Under the pieces are notes generated by a model. That model was not told where the DNA came from and did no database searches. It saw only the letters and a program-made list of their open reading frames with translations. Shown here piece after piece: positions 9,463 through 16,984 of a DNA stretch of 64,000 nt. The first letter of the stretch is position 1; each line of letters begins with the position of its first letter. The DNA is taken from assembly GCF_014905095.1 (NCBI RefSeq), contig NZ_CP041165.1, positions 1,612,001 through 1,676,000 of the forward strand. The letters are read 5' to 3'. A program made the translations under genes and the position numbers. The DNA is from Sulfurimonas marina (GTDB lineage Bacteria; Campylobacterota; Campylobacteria; Campylobacterales; Sulfurimonadaceae).

Positions 9463-9506
9463 TACAATGCATATTTAAGTGAAAGATGAGGATACATTTC
9501 ATCTTT
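9463..9506 (+). promoter_or_regulatory. cspA promoter and leader hairpin
   Basis: TACAAT at 9463-9468 is a plausible -10, placing transcription start near 9475 and leaving a leader of about 115 bases before the cold-shock start codon. A hairpin with an 8-bp perfect stem (9482-9489 with 9499-9506, 9-base loop) sits at the start of that leader. Long structured leaders that change fold with temperature are known for cspA genes; that this one does so is inference. Confidence 0.4.
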
Positions 9507-9588
9507 AGTGTGATTTTGCTCTACCCGTGTGAACCAACCTAAAGACTCTCCAATATTTTGACACGAAATTTTTAAACAAGGTTGCTTT

Positions 9589-9807
9589 ATGGCAGAATTA
9601 GTAAACGGATCAGTTAAATGGTTCAACGAGGAAAAAGGTTATGGTTTCATTCAACAAGACAATGGTGGTAGTGATGTATTTGTACACTTCCGTCAAGTAA
9701 ACAATCCAAATGGTGGTAGAGTTTCTCTTCAAGAGGGGCAAAAAGTTACTTTCGAAATCGGTGAGGGACAAAAAGGTCCTCAAGCTGAGAACGTAACAGC
9801 TGTATAA
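9589..9807 (+). CDS. Cold-shock RNA chaperone CspA family
   Basis: A 72-residue single cold-shock domain that binds single-stranded RNA/DNA and melts mRNA structure. Both nucleic-acid motifs are present: RNP1 (KGYGFIQ, residues 18-24) and RNP2 (DVFVHF, about 34-39). The start [17 protein letters not shown] is canonical, though an acidic MAEL precedes the domain. It is transcribed alone from a long leader and ends in a stem-loop shared with convergent ackA. The particular paralogue (CspA/B/C) cannot be assigned. Confidence 0.95.
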   Translation: MAELVNGSVKWFNEEKGYGFIQQDNGGSDVFVHFRQVNNPNGGRVSLQEGQKVTFEIGEGQKGPQAENVTAV

Positions 9808-9819
9808 TCTTTATACAAA

Positions 9820-9839
9820 GTAGGGAAATTTTTCCCTAC
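9820..9839. terminator. Bidirectional terminator between cspA and ackA
   Basis: A 9-bp perfect inverted repeat (GTAGGGAAA at 9820-9828, complement at 9831-9839) separates the convergent 3' ends of cspA and ackA and includes the last base and stop codon of ackA. On the minus strand it is followed by a T-rich stretch (TTTGTATAAAG), so it suits ackA-direction termination best. The palindromic stem would also form in cspA transcripts. Confidence 0.6.
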
Positions 9840-10876
9840 ACCTTCTTTACAATCTGATAACATTCACGAGCTATCTCAAGCTCTTCATCTGTTTTTATTA
9901 CAAAACTTTTTAAATTTTTCAATATTGCTTTATCTAAGATCTTATCCCGTATCACTTGAGAATTTTCACCTATACCGCCGCTAAAGACAATAGCATCCAC
10001 CTCTGTGTCAAGCAACATGAAATAAGCCCCTATATACTTATGGATTCGTCTCACCATCATTTTAATCGCAAGTTTTGCACGCTCATCATTACGCTCTAAA
10101 ATTGTCCGAATATCATTCTCCCCGCAAACTCCAATCAGTCCCGACTTTTTATTTAAGATGGTATCTACTTCCTCAACACTCAAATTTAGAGACTTTTGCA
10201 TATATAATACGATCTCCGCATCAAGATCACCGCTGCGACTCCCCATCATTAAACCCTCTAGTGGAGTAAATCCCATAGAGATATCTACACTTTTACCGTT
10301 TTGAATAGCACAAATACTCTCACCGTTTCCTAGGTGGAGTGAGATAAGGCTTGTCTTTTCAGGTTCTTTGTTTAAAAGTTTTGCAGCCTCTTTTAAAAGA
10401 TAACTATGCGAAGTACCGTGAAAGCCGTAACGTCTGATATGATTTTTTTCATACATCTCATACGGCAGTGCATACATATAGGCCTCTTTTTGCAAACTAG
10501 AGTGAAATGCGGTATCAAACACTGCTACTTGAGGAATATTTGGAGCAAACTTTTGCATCACCTCTATCCCCTCCAAGTTTGCAGGATTGTGAAGAGGTGC
10601 TAAAGGGATAAGCTCTCGGATCGTTCTAATCACTTCATTATCAATTAAAACCGTACTATGAAACTTCTCACCGCCGTGAACAACCCTGTGTCCGATTACA
10701 TCTATCTCACTAAAGTCGATCGCCAATGCCTCTAATGCCTGATGGTGATCTTTTATATCTGAATGCTCTTCACCTATATGCTCAACAAGTTTTTCCTCTA
10801 AAACTGTTCCTTGGGGAAATTTTAAGAGTTTAAACTTTAAAGAGGAACTCCCAGAGTTAACAACTGCTATTTTCAT
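9836..10876 (-). CDS. ackA: Acetate kinase
   Basis: Converts acetyl phosphate and ADP to acetate and ATP, the second step of the Pta-Ack pathway. Family motifs are present: NSGSSSLKF (residues 7-15), HRVVHGGEKFH with the substrate Arg, VFDTAFHSSL with catalytic Asp, RRYGFHGTSH, HLGNGESICA, GSRSGDLD and a final TDEELEIA with the metal-binding Glu. At 346 residues it is about 50 shorter than the E. coli enzyme; the shortening falls in the N-terminal variable loop and near the C-terminus, not at catalytic positions. Its start overlaps the end of pta by 20 bp, indicating translational coupling. Confidence 0.93.
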   Translation of the reverse strand: MKIAVVNSGSSSLKFKLLKFPQGTVLEEKLVEHIGEEHSDIKDHHQALEALAIDFSEIDVIGHRVVHGGEKFHSTVLIDNEVIRTIRELIPLAPLHNPANLEGIEVMQKFAPNIPQVAVFDTAFHSSLQKEAYMYALPYEMYEKNHIRRYGFHGTSHSYLLKEAAKLLNKEPEKTSLISLHLGNGESICAIQNGKSVDISMGFTPLEGLMMGSRSGDLDAEIVLYMQKSLNLSVEEVDTILNKKSGLIGVCGENDIRTILERNDERAKLAIKMMVRRIHKYIGAYFMLLDTEVDAIVFSGGIGENSQVIRDKILDKAILKNLKSFVIKTDEELEIARECYQIVKKV

Positions 10877-12950
10877 TTTGCCCCGCTTGTATCGCCGTTA
10901 TTGCGATCGTATTTACTATATCAGCTACCAAACACCCGCGGCTTAGATCATTTACAGGCTTTTTAAGACCTTGGATAATCGGTCCAATAGCTACCGCCCC
11001 GCTACTTCTTTGCACCGCTTTATAGGTGTTATTCCCGGTATTTAGATCAGGGAAGATAAACACACTCGCCTCCCCTGCTACTTTCGAGTTTGGAAGTTTT
11101 TTTCGTGCTACATCTTTATTAATTGCGGCATCGTATTGAATAGGCCCTTCTACAAACAGATCAGGGGCTTTCTCTTTTACCAGTTTTGTAGCCTCTTTTA
11201 CTTTGTCTACATCTTCACCCCAGCCGCTATTGCCCGTTGAATATGAGAGCATTGCCACTTTCGGTTCAATATCGAAAAGTTTTGCCGTTTTTGCAGAAGC
11301 GATTGCGATGTCGGCTAAATTTTTACTGTCTGGTTCCTGGTTGATCGCACAATCACCATAGACTAAAACTTTTGTTTCAAAACACATCAAAAAAACCGAA
11401 GAGACGATAGAGATCTCTTTTGCTGTTTTTATGATCTGTAGTGCCGGTCGCATAGTATCGGCTGTTGAATGGACTGCACCGCTAACCATCCCATCGGCGA
11501 TCCCGCATTCAACCATCATAGTTGCAAAATAGTTTGCATGGATCATCGCATCTCTTGAAGCTTGAAGTGTTAACCCTTTTTCTTTTCTCATCTCATAAAA
11601 CTTTTCTACAAAACCATCCAAGAGTTCAGAATCTCTATGATCGATAATCTGTGCTTTTGAGAGGTCAAGCCCAAGCCTTAAATATCTATGTCGCACCTCA
11701 TCTTTATCTCCAAGCAAGATAATATCTGCAACATCCCGGCGAAGTATGATCTCAGCTGCACGTAGTACCCTTTCATCTTCACTCTCCGGCAGTACTATTG
11801 TTTTTTTATCTGCACGTGCCATTGCAAAAAGTTTATACTCAAACATCTGCGGTGTCATAATATCACTAAAACTATGCGATATCTTCTCCTCGATCAGCTC
11901 AACATCTACGCTTTTATAAAACTCACCCAACGCTAGAGCAATTTTACGCTCTGAATTAACCCGTACACGCGGATGAAGCTTAATAATGTTTTTCGCAGTA
12001 TTATAACTATCTGTTTCAACTGAGAGAATAGGAACCTTAAAACTTTTCAAACCGTCAATCAGTTTTTCTATATTTGGATGGATCGACATATTAAATGGAA
12101 ATACTATCCCGCTGATATTTGGATATGCCGATGAATGAAGTGCCCCTAGAAGCCCAAGTATAATATCTGAACGATCTGCAGGAACGATAATGAGGTCATC
12201 CTCTTGAATATGCTCTAAAAAATTATCTAAAGAGAGTGCTGCAACACGCACCTCTTTAAAAGTTCTATTGTAATCATGCTCTGATACAAACACCTCTTTT
12301 GCATCCAAACCTTCGATCAAGTCCTCAATTGTTGAGAGGCTGAGTTCAGAGTTCTCCTCAACTATAAAAGTGGTATAGTCACTCTTTTGTAAAAGTGATT
12401 TTAACTCCTGTGACTTCTCTTTAGAGACTCGGTTAATGAAAGTTGCAAAATGGTTAGAAGCTAAGCTTATATGCTCATTTTCAATTAAAAGGTCTTCATA
12501 AACATCTTTTACCTCTTTATCTTTTGCCCCGATAATATTGATATACCCTGAACCGAAATTTTTAGCAAGTTCCATATTAAGATCATACGCTATCGTAGCA
12601 CTTAAAGCATCTCTGTTAATCCCCTCACAAAGAACAAAGTCATAACTTTTCTCTAACTCTTTAAACTTCTCAATCAGTTGGTTAAGTAACTCTTTCTCTT
12701 TTTTTTGCGAGAGCATCTCTTCCACATATGAGATAGGAAAACCGATACACTGCTCATACTTCATATCTAGTTTATAGCGTTCAAGTATAAACTGAGTGTT
12801 ATAGTCTTCACAGTTTTGATCGTAGATTACAGGTCTGAAAAAGGCTACTCGATGTAGCTTACGTTTTAAAAGTTCCATCATACCCATTGAGATAAACAGG
12901 GAACCTACATTTTTTTCATTTGAAGCTATATAGAGTGATTTTATTTGCAT
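10857..12950 (-). CDS. pta: Phosphate acetyltransferase, long DRTGG-containing form
   Basis: Interconverts acetyl-CoA and acetyl phosphate. About 697 residues, close to the long E. coli form: an N-terminal BioD/CobB-like P-loop-type domain (about 1-210, here without a clear GKT loop: SNEKNVGSLF), a DRTGG domain (about 215-330) and the catalytic PTA_PTB domain (about 365-690; VLPESEDERVLRAA, SYSTGNSGWG, NTYKAVQRSSGAVAIGP). An in-frame GTG at 12971 adds seven residues, but the ATG at 12950 has a GGAGAG just upstream and matches the family start. Translationally coupled to ackA. The pathway may run toward acetate excretion with ATP gain or toward acetate assimilation. Confidence 0.93.
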   Translation of the reverse strand: MQIKSLYIASNEKNVGSLFISMGMMELLKRKLHRVAFFRPVIYDQNCEDYNTQFILERYKLDMKYEQCIGFPISYVEEMLSQKKEKELLNQLIEKFKELEKSYDFVLCEGINRDALSATIAYDLNMELAKNFGSGYINIIGAKDKEVKDVYEDLLIENEHISLASNHFATFINRVSKEKSQELKSLLQKSDYTTFIVEENSELSLSTIEDLIEGLDAKEVFVSEHDYNRTFKEVRVAALSLDNFLEHIQEDDLIIVPADRSDIILGLLGALHSSAYPNISGIVFPFNMSIHPNIEKLIDGLKSFKVPILSVETDSYNTAKNIIKLHPRVRVNSERKIALALGEFYKSVDVELIEEKISHSFSDIMTPQMFEYKLFAMARADKKTIVLPESEDERVLRAAEIILRRDVADIILLGDKDEVRHRYLRLGLDLSKAQIIDHRDSELLDGFVEKFYEMRKEKGLTLQASRDAMIHANYFATMMVECGIADGMVSGAVHSTADTMRPALQIIKTAKEISIVSSVFLMCFETKVLVYGDCAINQEPDSKNLADIAIASAKTAKLFDIEPKVAMLSYSTGNSGWGEDVDKVKEATKLVKEKAPDLFVEGPIQYDAAINKDVARKKLPNSKVAGEASVFIFPDLNTGNNTYKAVQRSSGAVAIGPIIQGLKKPVNDLSRGCLVADIVNTIAITAIQAGQNENSSC

Positions 12951-12984
12951 TCCGCTCTCCCACGCGCTCACTAGTTTGACGAAA

Positions 12985-13055
12985 GTCTTTAAAGAAATTT
13001 TCGTAGGGCTCAGACCAACGGGAGGATTTGTCCCGAAGAAAACTACTTTAAAGAC
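12985..13055. repeat. Structured intergenic element, possible REP-like repeat
   Basis: Between divergent pta and the YchJ-family gene, GTCTTTAAAG (12985-12994) pairs perfectly with CTTTAAAGAC (13046-13055). Inside it TTTTC/GAAAA can extend the stem after a small internal loop, and CGGGA (13019-13023) pairs with TCCCG (13031-13035) around a 7-base loop. The result is a closed two-hairpin fold of about 71 bases that occupies the space where the pta promoter or leader should lie. It could be a dispersed repeat, a leader RNA or a terminator-like element; no known riboswitch consensus was recognised. Confidence 0.45.
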
Positions 13056-13078
13056 GCTCTTTCAAAACGCTATTATTG

Positions 13079-13084
13079 TATAAT
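13079..13084 (+). promoter_or_regulatory. -10 box for the YchJ-family gene
   Basis: A perfect TATAAT preceded by TG lies 22 bases before the ATG at 13107, giving a short leader. There is no -35-like hexamer at the usual distance, as is usual for the main sigma factor in Campylobacterota. Confidence 0.5.
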
Positions 13085-13106
13085 TCTATCTAAAAACGGA
13101 AAATTT

Positions 13107-13541
13107 ATGTGTATATGTGGAAATGAAAAAGATTTTAGTGAATGTTGTGAGCCGATAATTACAAAACAAAAAATCCCTGCGACTGCCGAAGAGTTGATGA
13201 GAAGCCGTTACTCTGCCTATGTTCAAGCAAATGGTGAGTACCTTGTTTACTCTGCCGTAAAAGAGAACCAGTTTAATGAAGATGTCGCTTTGATCGAAGA
13301 GTTTTCAAACTCTGTAGAGTGGTTAAAACTTGATGTTTTAGATGTAACACCCACAACGGTAGAGTTTAAAGCTTACTACCGCGATCAAAATGGGATCCAA
13401 GTACTGCATGAAAAAAGTAACTTTATCCAAGAGGACGGGATCTGGAAATATAAAGACGGAGAGCTTTATAACTCTAAAGTGGAACGTAATGAAAACTGTC
13501 CGTGCGGAAGCGGAAAAAAATATAAAAAGTGTTGCGCGTAG
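13107..13541 (+). CDS. YchJ-family protein with two SEC-C zinc motifs
   Basis: A 144-residue UPF0225/YchJ family protein. It opens with a Cys cluster (CICGNEKDFSECC, residues 2-14) and closes with a second SEC-C zinc motif (CPCGSGKKYKKCC, about 131-143). The middle is the NTF2-like YchJ core (RSRYSAYVQANGEYLVYS). SEC-C motifs bind zinc and in SecA mediate contact with SecB and ribosomes. The physiological role of YchJ is not established. The gene stands alone on the plus strand and ends 6 bp from a convergent acetyltransferase gene. Confidence 0.85.
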   Translation: MCICGNEKDFSECCEPIITKQKIPATAEELMRSRYSAYVQANGEYLVYSAVKENQFNEDVALIEEFSNSVEWLKLDVLDVTPTTVEFKAYYRDQNGIQVLHEKSNFIQEDGIWKYKDGELYNSKVERNENCPCGSGKKYKKCCA

Positions 13542-13547
13542 ACAAAG

Positions 13548-13964
13548 TTAAATAGGTTTTACAAACACAAAACTTTTTTTCGAAAAACCGTTTTTCTCGT
13601 AAAAACGGTGTGCATCTTCCTTTTCTATTCCGCTGGAGAGTACAAGATTTTCACAAGCACCCATCTTTGCATAATCTTTTAGATAATCTAGCATCATCAC
13701 CCCGTAACCCTGCGATCGAAACGCTTCGTCGGTTACAAGTTCATATACAAAAAGATGACGTCTGTGATATAGATTTGTACTTACAGCCACCCCTGCATAG
13801 GTGATAAGTTTATCTCTTTCAAAGATACCGATCATCGTATAATTAATATCACGCATCTCATAGATTAAGTCCTCAAACTCTTTATAATCCAAGGAGACTC
13901 GCAGTTGGCCGACAACTTCCCATGCCGTATCTAATTCTTTTAGTGTAAGTTCACGTATTTGCAT
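13548..13964 (-). CDS. GNAT-family N-acetyltransferase
   Basis: A 138-residue single GNAT domain. The acetyl-CoA pyrophosphate loop is seen as DEAFRSQGYGVMMLDYL (about residues 78-94, R/Q-x-x-G-x-G/A type), preceded by a beta-strand bulge (LFVYELVTD) and followed by LVLSSGIEKEDAHRFYEKNGF, the C-terminal FYEKNGF motif typical of the fold. The substrate cannot be told from sequence. It is convergent with the YchJ-family gene and divergent from the small lipoprotein gene, so it is probably a monocistron. Confidence 0.8.
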   Translation of the reverse strand: MQIRELTLKELDTAWEVVGQLRVSLDYKEFEDLIYEMRDINYTMIGIFERDKLITYAGVAVSTNLYHRRHLFVYELVTDEAFRSQGYGVMMLDYLKDYAKMGACENLVLSSGIEKEDAHRFYEKNGFSKKSFVFVKPI

Positions 13965-13987
13965 TGGGGTATTTTACACTATTTTGA

Positions 13988-13993
13988 TATAAT
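13988..13993 (+). promoter_or_regulatory. -10 box for the small lipoprotein gene
   Basis: TATAAT at 13988-13993 lies 23 bases upstream of the ATG at 14017. An AAAGG ribosome binding site follows about 8 bases before the start. The same promoter may serve the downstream ABC-F operon. Confidence 0.5.
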
Positions 13994-14016
13994 TGCGAAA
14001 AATTTAAAGGCAAACT

Positions 14017-14154
14017 ATGAAACATATCATTTTTTCTATCCTTACACTTTTTCTTTTATCCGGATGCTCGGCAAAAGAGTTCAATGAAGGTGTAAATAGT
14101 ATTACAAACGATGTTAGCAATGCTTTTAATGGTTCAAAAGACAATTCAAACTAA
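14017..14154 (+). CDS. Small lipoprotein, 45 residues
   Basis: A short open frame reading MKHIIFSILTLFLLSGCSAK followed by a polar Asn/Ser-rich tail and a TAA stop. The N-terminus is a textbook lipoprotein signal (LSGC lipobox, lipidated Cys17), leaving a mature peptide of about 29 residues. It has its own TATAAT box and AAAGG site and lies 25 bp before the ABC-F gene. It resembles small entericidin- or Lpp-like lipoproteins only in architecture, and I do not assign a function. Confidence 0.65.
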   Translation: MKHIIFSILTLFLLSGCSAKEFNEGVNSITNDVSNAFNGSKDNSN

Positions 14155-14179
14155 ACTCCAACGAATAGGCAATTAAATA

Positions 14180-15784
14180 ATGGTAACTGTACAAAATCTT
14201 ACAATGAGATACGGAAATAGAGTTCTATTTCAAGACATCAATCTAAAACTGGACCGTAATAAACGTTACGGACTTATCGGTGCTAACGGTGCCGGAAAAA
14301 CAACTTTTCTAAAAATTTTATCTGGACAAATCAACGAGTATGAAGGGGAAGTGATCATCCCTAAATCAAATAAAGTGGGTGTTCTTGGGCAAAACCAGTA
14401 TGCATTTGAAGATTACACTATTATGGATGCTGTTTTATACGGTAACAAAAGACTTTACGATGCGATCAAAGAAAAAGAAGAGATCTACATGACGGGTGAC
14501 TTTGAAGACGATGCAGTAAATAATCGTCTTGCAGAGTTAGAAACTATCTGTGTAGAGGAAGATCCAACGTATGAATACGATGTAAATATCGCTAAAATCT
14601 TAGAAAATGTTGGTATCCCTGCTGAACAGCACAACGAACTTATGTCTACACTTGATAATGCCGATAAATTCAAAGTTCTTCTTGCACAAGTTTTATACCC
14701 GAAACCTGATGTTTTATTCCTAGATGAGCCTACGAATAACCTTGACATCGAGACTATCAGCTGGTTAGAGCATGAGCTTCAGCGTCACGAAGGTACTATG
14801 GTTGTAATTTCACACGATAGACACTTCTTAAATGCAGTTGTAACGAATATCTTAGATGTTGACTTCCAAAAGATCCGTGAATTTACCGGTAACTATGATG
14901 ACTGGTACATTGCAGCAAACGTTTTAGCAAAACAGATGGAACTTGATAATGCAAAAAAACAAAAAGAGAAAGAGCAGCTTGAAGCTTTCGTTCGCCGTTT
15001 CTCTGCAAATGCTTCAAAAGCAAAACAAGCAACATCAAGACAAAAACAACTTGAGAAACTTGAGATCGAGGATATTAAACCATCTTCACGTCGTGACCCT
15101 TCTATCGTTTTCAAAGCAAAACGTGTAATGGGTGATGAAGCACTAAACGTAATCGACGTATCTCACTCTTACGGAGACAACGAAGTACTTAGAAACGTAT
15201 CTTTTAAAGTAAATCCAGGTGAGAAAATCGCACTTATCGGTGGAAACGGTGTGGGTAAAACTACACTTATGAAGATCCTAATGGAAGAGATGAAACCAAG
15301 TACTAGCGGTGAGATCCAATGGGGTGCTACAATTGAGAACTCGTACTTCCCGCAAGATACTGCAGATATCATTGAAGGTGACGGAACACTTTACGACTGG
15401 TTACGTGCATTTGATCCAAAACGTGACATCGCTGAGATCAGAAACTGTCTTGGACGTATGCTTTTTAACGGTGAACAGCAAGAGAAATCTGTAGTATCTA
15501 TCTCAGGTGGGGAAAAACACCGTATGATGCTTTCAAAAATGATGCTAGAGGGTGGAAACTTCTTACTACTCGATGAGCCTACCAACCACCTTGACCTTGA
15601 AGCGATCGTAGCACTTGGTGAAGCACTACACGAATTTAACGGAAACGTTATCTGTGTATCTCATGACCGTGAGTTACTTGATGCATTTGCTACTCGTATT
15701 ATCGAGCTTCACGATGATGGTACATATACTGACTTTGAAGGTACTTACGAAGAGTTTGCTGCAATGAAAGAGGCTCAGAAATAA
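14180..15784 (+). CDS. ABC-F family ATPase, YbiT-like
   Basis: A 534-residue soluble protein with two ABC ATPase domains and no membrane segment, as in ABC-F ribosome-associated factors. The first domain has Walker A GANGAGKTT (about residues 34-42) and Walker B LFLDEPTNN; the second has GGNGVGKTT, signature SGGEK and LLLDEPTNH. The linker RRFSANASKAKQATSRQKQ is the conserved P-site tRNA interaction region. Length and motifs match E. coli YbiT closely. It probably acts on stalled or initiating ribosomes. The stop overlaps the next start (TAATG), and an eIF1-like factor gene follows one gene later. Confidence 0.9.
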   Translation: MVTVQNLTMRYGNRVLFQDINLKLDRNKRYGLIGANGAGKTTFLKILSGQINEYEGEVIIPKSNKVGVLGQNQYAFEDYTIMDAVLYGNKRLYDAIKEKEEIYMTGDFEDDAVNNRLAELETICVEEDPTYEYDVNIAKILENVGIPAEQHNELMSTLDNADKFKVLLAQVLYPKPDVLFLDEPTNNLDIETISWLEHELQRHEGTMVVISHDRHFLNAVVTNILDVDFQKIREFTGNYDDWYIAANVLAKQMELDNAKKQKEKEQLEAFVRRFSANASKAKQATSRQKQLEKLEIEDIKPSSRRDPSIVFKAKRVMGDEALNVIDVSHSYGDNEVLRNVSFKVNPGEKIALIGGNGVGKTTLMKILMEEMKPSTSGEIQWGATIENSYFPQDTADIIEGDGTLYDWLRAFDPKRDIAEIRNCLGRMLFNGEQQEKSVVSISGGEKHRMMLSKMMLEGGNFLLLDEPTNHLDLEAIVALGEALHEFNGNVICVSHDRELLDAFATRIIELHDDGTYTDFEGTYEEFAAMKEAQK

Positions 15785-16641
15785 TGGAGTATAAAGAGTT
15801 TTTAGGTTTAGGTATTGCCGGAAACTTTGCTCTTCACCTTGCACAAGCAGGTGAACTCGAAGACTTCAAAGATGTAATCACAGAAGATGAAGCAGCTCCA
15901 AAAGGGATGTTTCCTTTCTACCTTCCTTGTGATAAAACTGCATCTGAGAGTTTAAACTATAAACCGAAAGAGATGCTCTACACATACCCTCTATCAAGTG
16001 ACACAATTACTCTTCCAAAAGAGGATGTAAATGTTCAAGCTGAACCTGAGGTTGGACTTGTTTGTGAGTTAGAATATGAGGGTGATGCGATCAAATCGAT
16101 CACACCTACACACTTTGGTGCATATAATGACTGCTCTATCCGTGTAGCGGGTGCTTCAAAGATAAGTGACAAAAAAAACTGGGGTGCTAACTCTAAAGGT
16201 GTAAGCGATAACCTTTTTGCAATTGATAAATTTGCCGAGGGTGGTATTATGGATAACTTCTCAATTGCTAGTTTTTTAAGACGTGATGGTGAAGTGCATG
16301 CTTACGGTGAAGATGTAGAACTAAACGGCTACAGCTACTTTTACTCAAAGTTAACTGACTGGATCAAAAACCAGATCAATACACAAAAAGAGTTTGGTCC
16401 ATTAGAGCCTATCAAAGAGTACATCAATGCTTGTGGTAATCCTACAAAACTACTTGTGAGTATCGGTGCTACGCGTTATACAGAGTATGGTGAGACTACA
16501 TTTTTAAAACCTGAGGATGAAGTTGTAGTAGTTGTATACAACAACACTAAGCTCTCCGCTGTAGAAGTTGTGGAAGCTGTAAAAAACAACAAGTACGATC
16601 CTGCAATTATGAGCGTGTTAGCTGAAAAAGTGACACAATAA
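15784..16641 (+). CDS. DUF5718 family protein
   Basis: A 285-residue cytoplasmic protein I recognise as DUF5718, common in Campylobacterota and some gammaproteobacteria. The middle and C-terminal parts (QAEPEVGLVCELEY, WGANSKGVSDN, LLVSIGATRYTEYGET, LKPEDEVVVVVYN) recall the beta fold of fumarylacetoacetate hydrolase-like enzymes, including an E-x-E-like pair, but this is only a resemblance. The start is translationally coupled to the ABC-F gene (TAATG), and the stop is 1 bp before the SUI1-like gene. The function is unknown. Confidence 0.7.
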   Translation: MEYKEFLGLGIAGNFALHLAQAGELEDFKDVITEDEAAPKGMFPFYLPCDKTASESLNYKPKEMLYTYPLSSDTITLPKEDVNVQAEPEVGLVCELEYEGDAIKSITPTHFGAYNDCSIRVAGASKISDKKNWGANSKGVSDNLFAIDKFAEGGIMDNFSIASFLRRDGEVHAYGEDVELNGYSYFYSKLTDWIKNQINTQKEFGPLEPIKEYINACGNPTKLLVSIGATRYTEYGETTFLKPEDEVVVVVYNNTKLSAVEVVEAVKNNKYDPAIMSVLAEKVTQ

Positions 16642-16642
16642 A

Positions 16643-16984
16643 ATGTCAAGAGGAAAAAAGTTAGACCTTTTCATCGGTGCAGATATCGATGATGGCTGGT
16701 CTGAGGTACAAGAGAAGAAAAACACTTCTAAAAAGGGAGTGCTGGAACCTCAAAAACACCAACTTTTTTTCTCTAAAGAGAAACGCCGCGGAAAAGTCGT
16801 TACTTTGGTCGGTGAATTCCAGCTGGATAAATCTGCATCTGCCGAACTTCTTAAAAAACTGAAGAAAAAGCTCGGCTGCGGCGGAGCTTTTAAAGATGGA
16901 TTTATGGAGTTTCAAGGGGAGTTAAAAGAGAAACTTCGTCCCCTCTTAGTAGACGCGGGGTATAACTTTAAACCAAAACACTAA
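16643..16984 (+). CDS. eIF1/SUI1-like translation factor, YciH family
   Basis: A 113-residue basic protein with the SUI1 fold. Markers are RRGKVVTLVGEF (about residues 52-63), LLKKLKKKLGCGGAFKDG (about 71-88; the K-x-x-CG-x-GG element) and a closing LRPLLVDAGYNFK helix. The bacterial YciH family is related to eukaryotic eIF1 and is linked to start-codon fidelity and stress translation. It lies 1 bp after the DUF5718 gene in an operon with an ABC-F ribosome factor, which supports a role in translation. Its 3' end overlaps the convergent transporter gene by 4 bp. Confidence 0.88.
   Translation: MSRGKKLDLFIGADIDDGWSEVQEKKNTSKKGVLEPQKHQLFFSKEKRRGKVVTLVGEFQLDKSASAELLKKLKKKLGCGGAFKDGFMEFQGELKEKLRPLLVDAGYNFKPKH

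Noticed and set aside
12951-12971. Earlier GTG start for pta
   Set aside because: It adds seven residues not expected in the family, and the ATG at 12950 has a better ribosome site.
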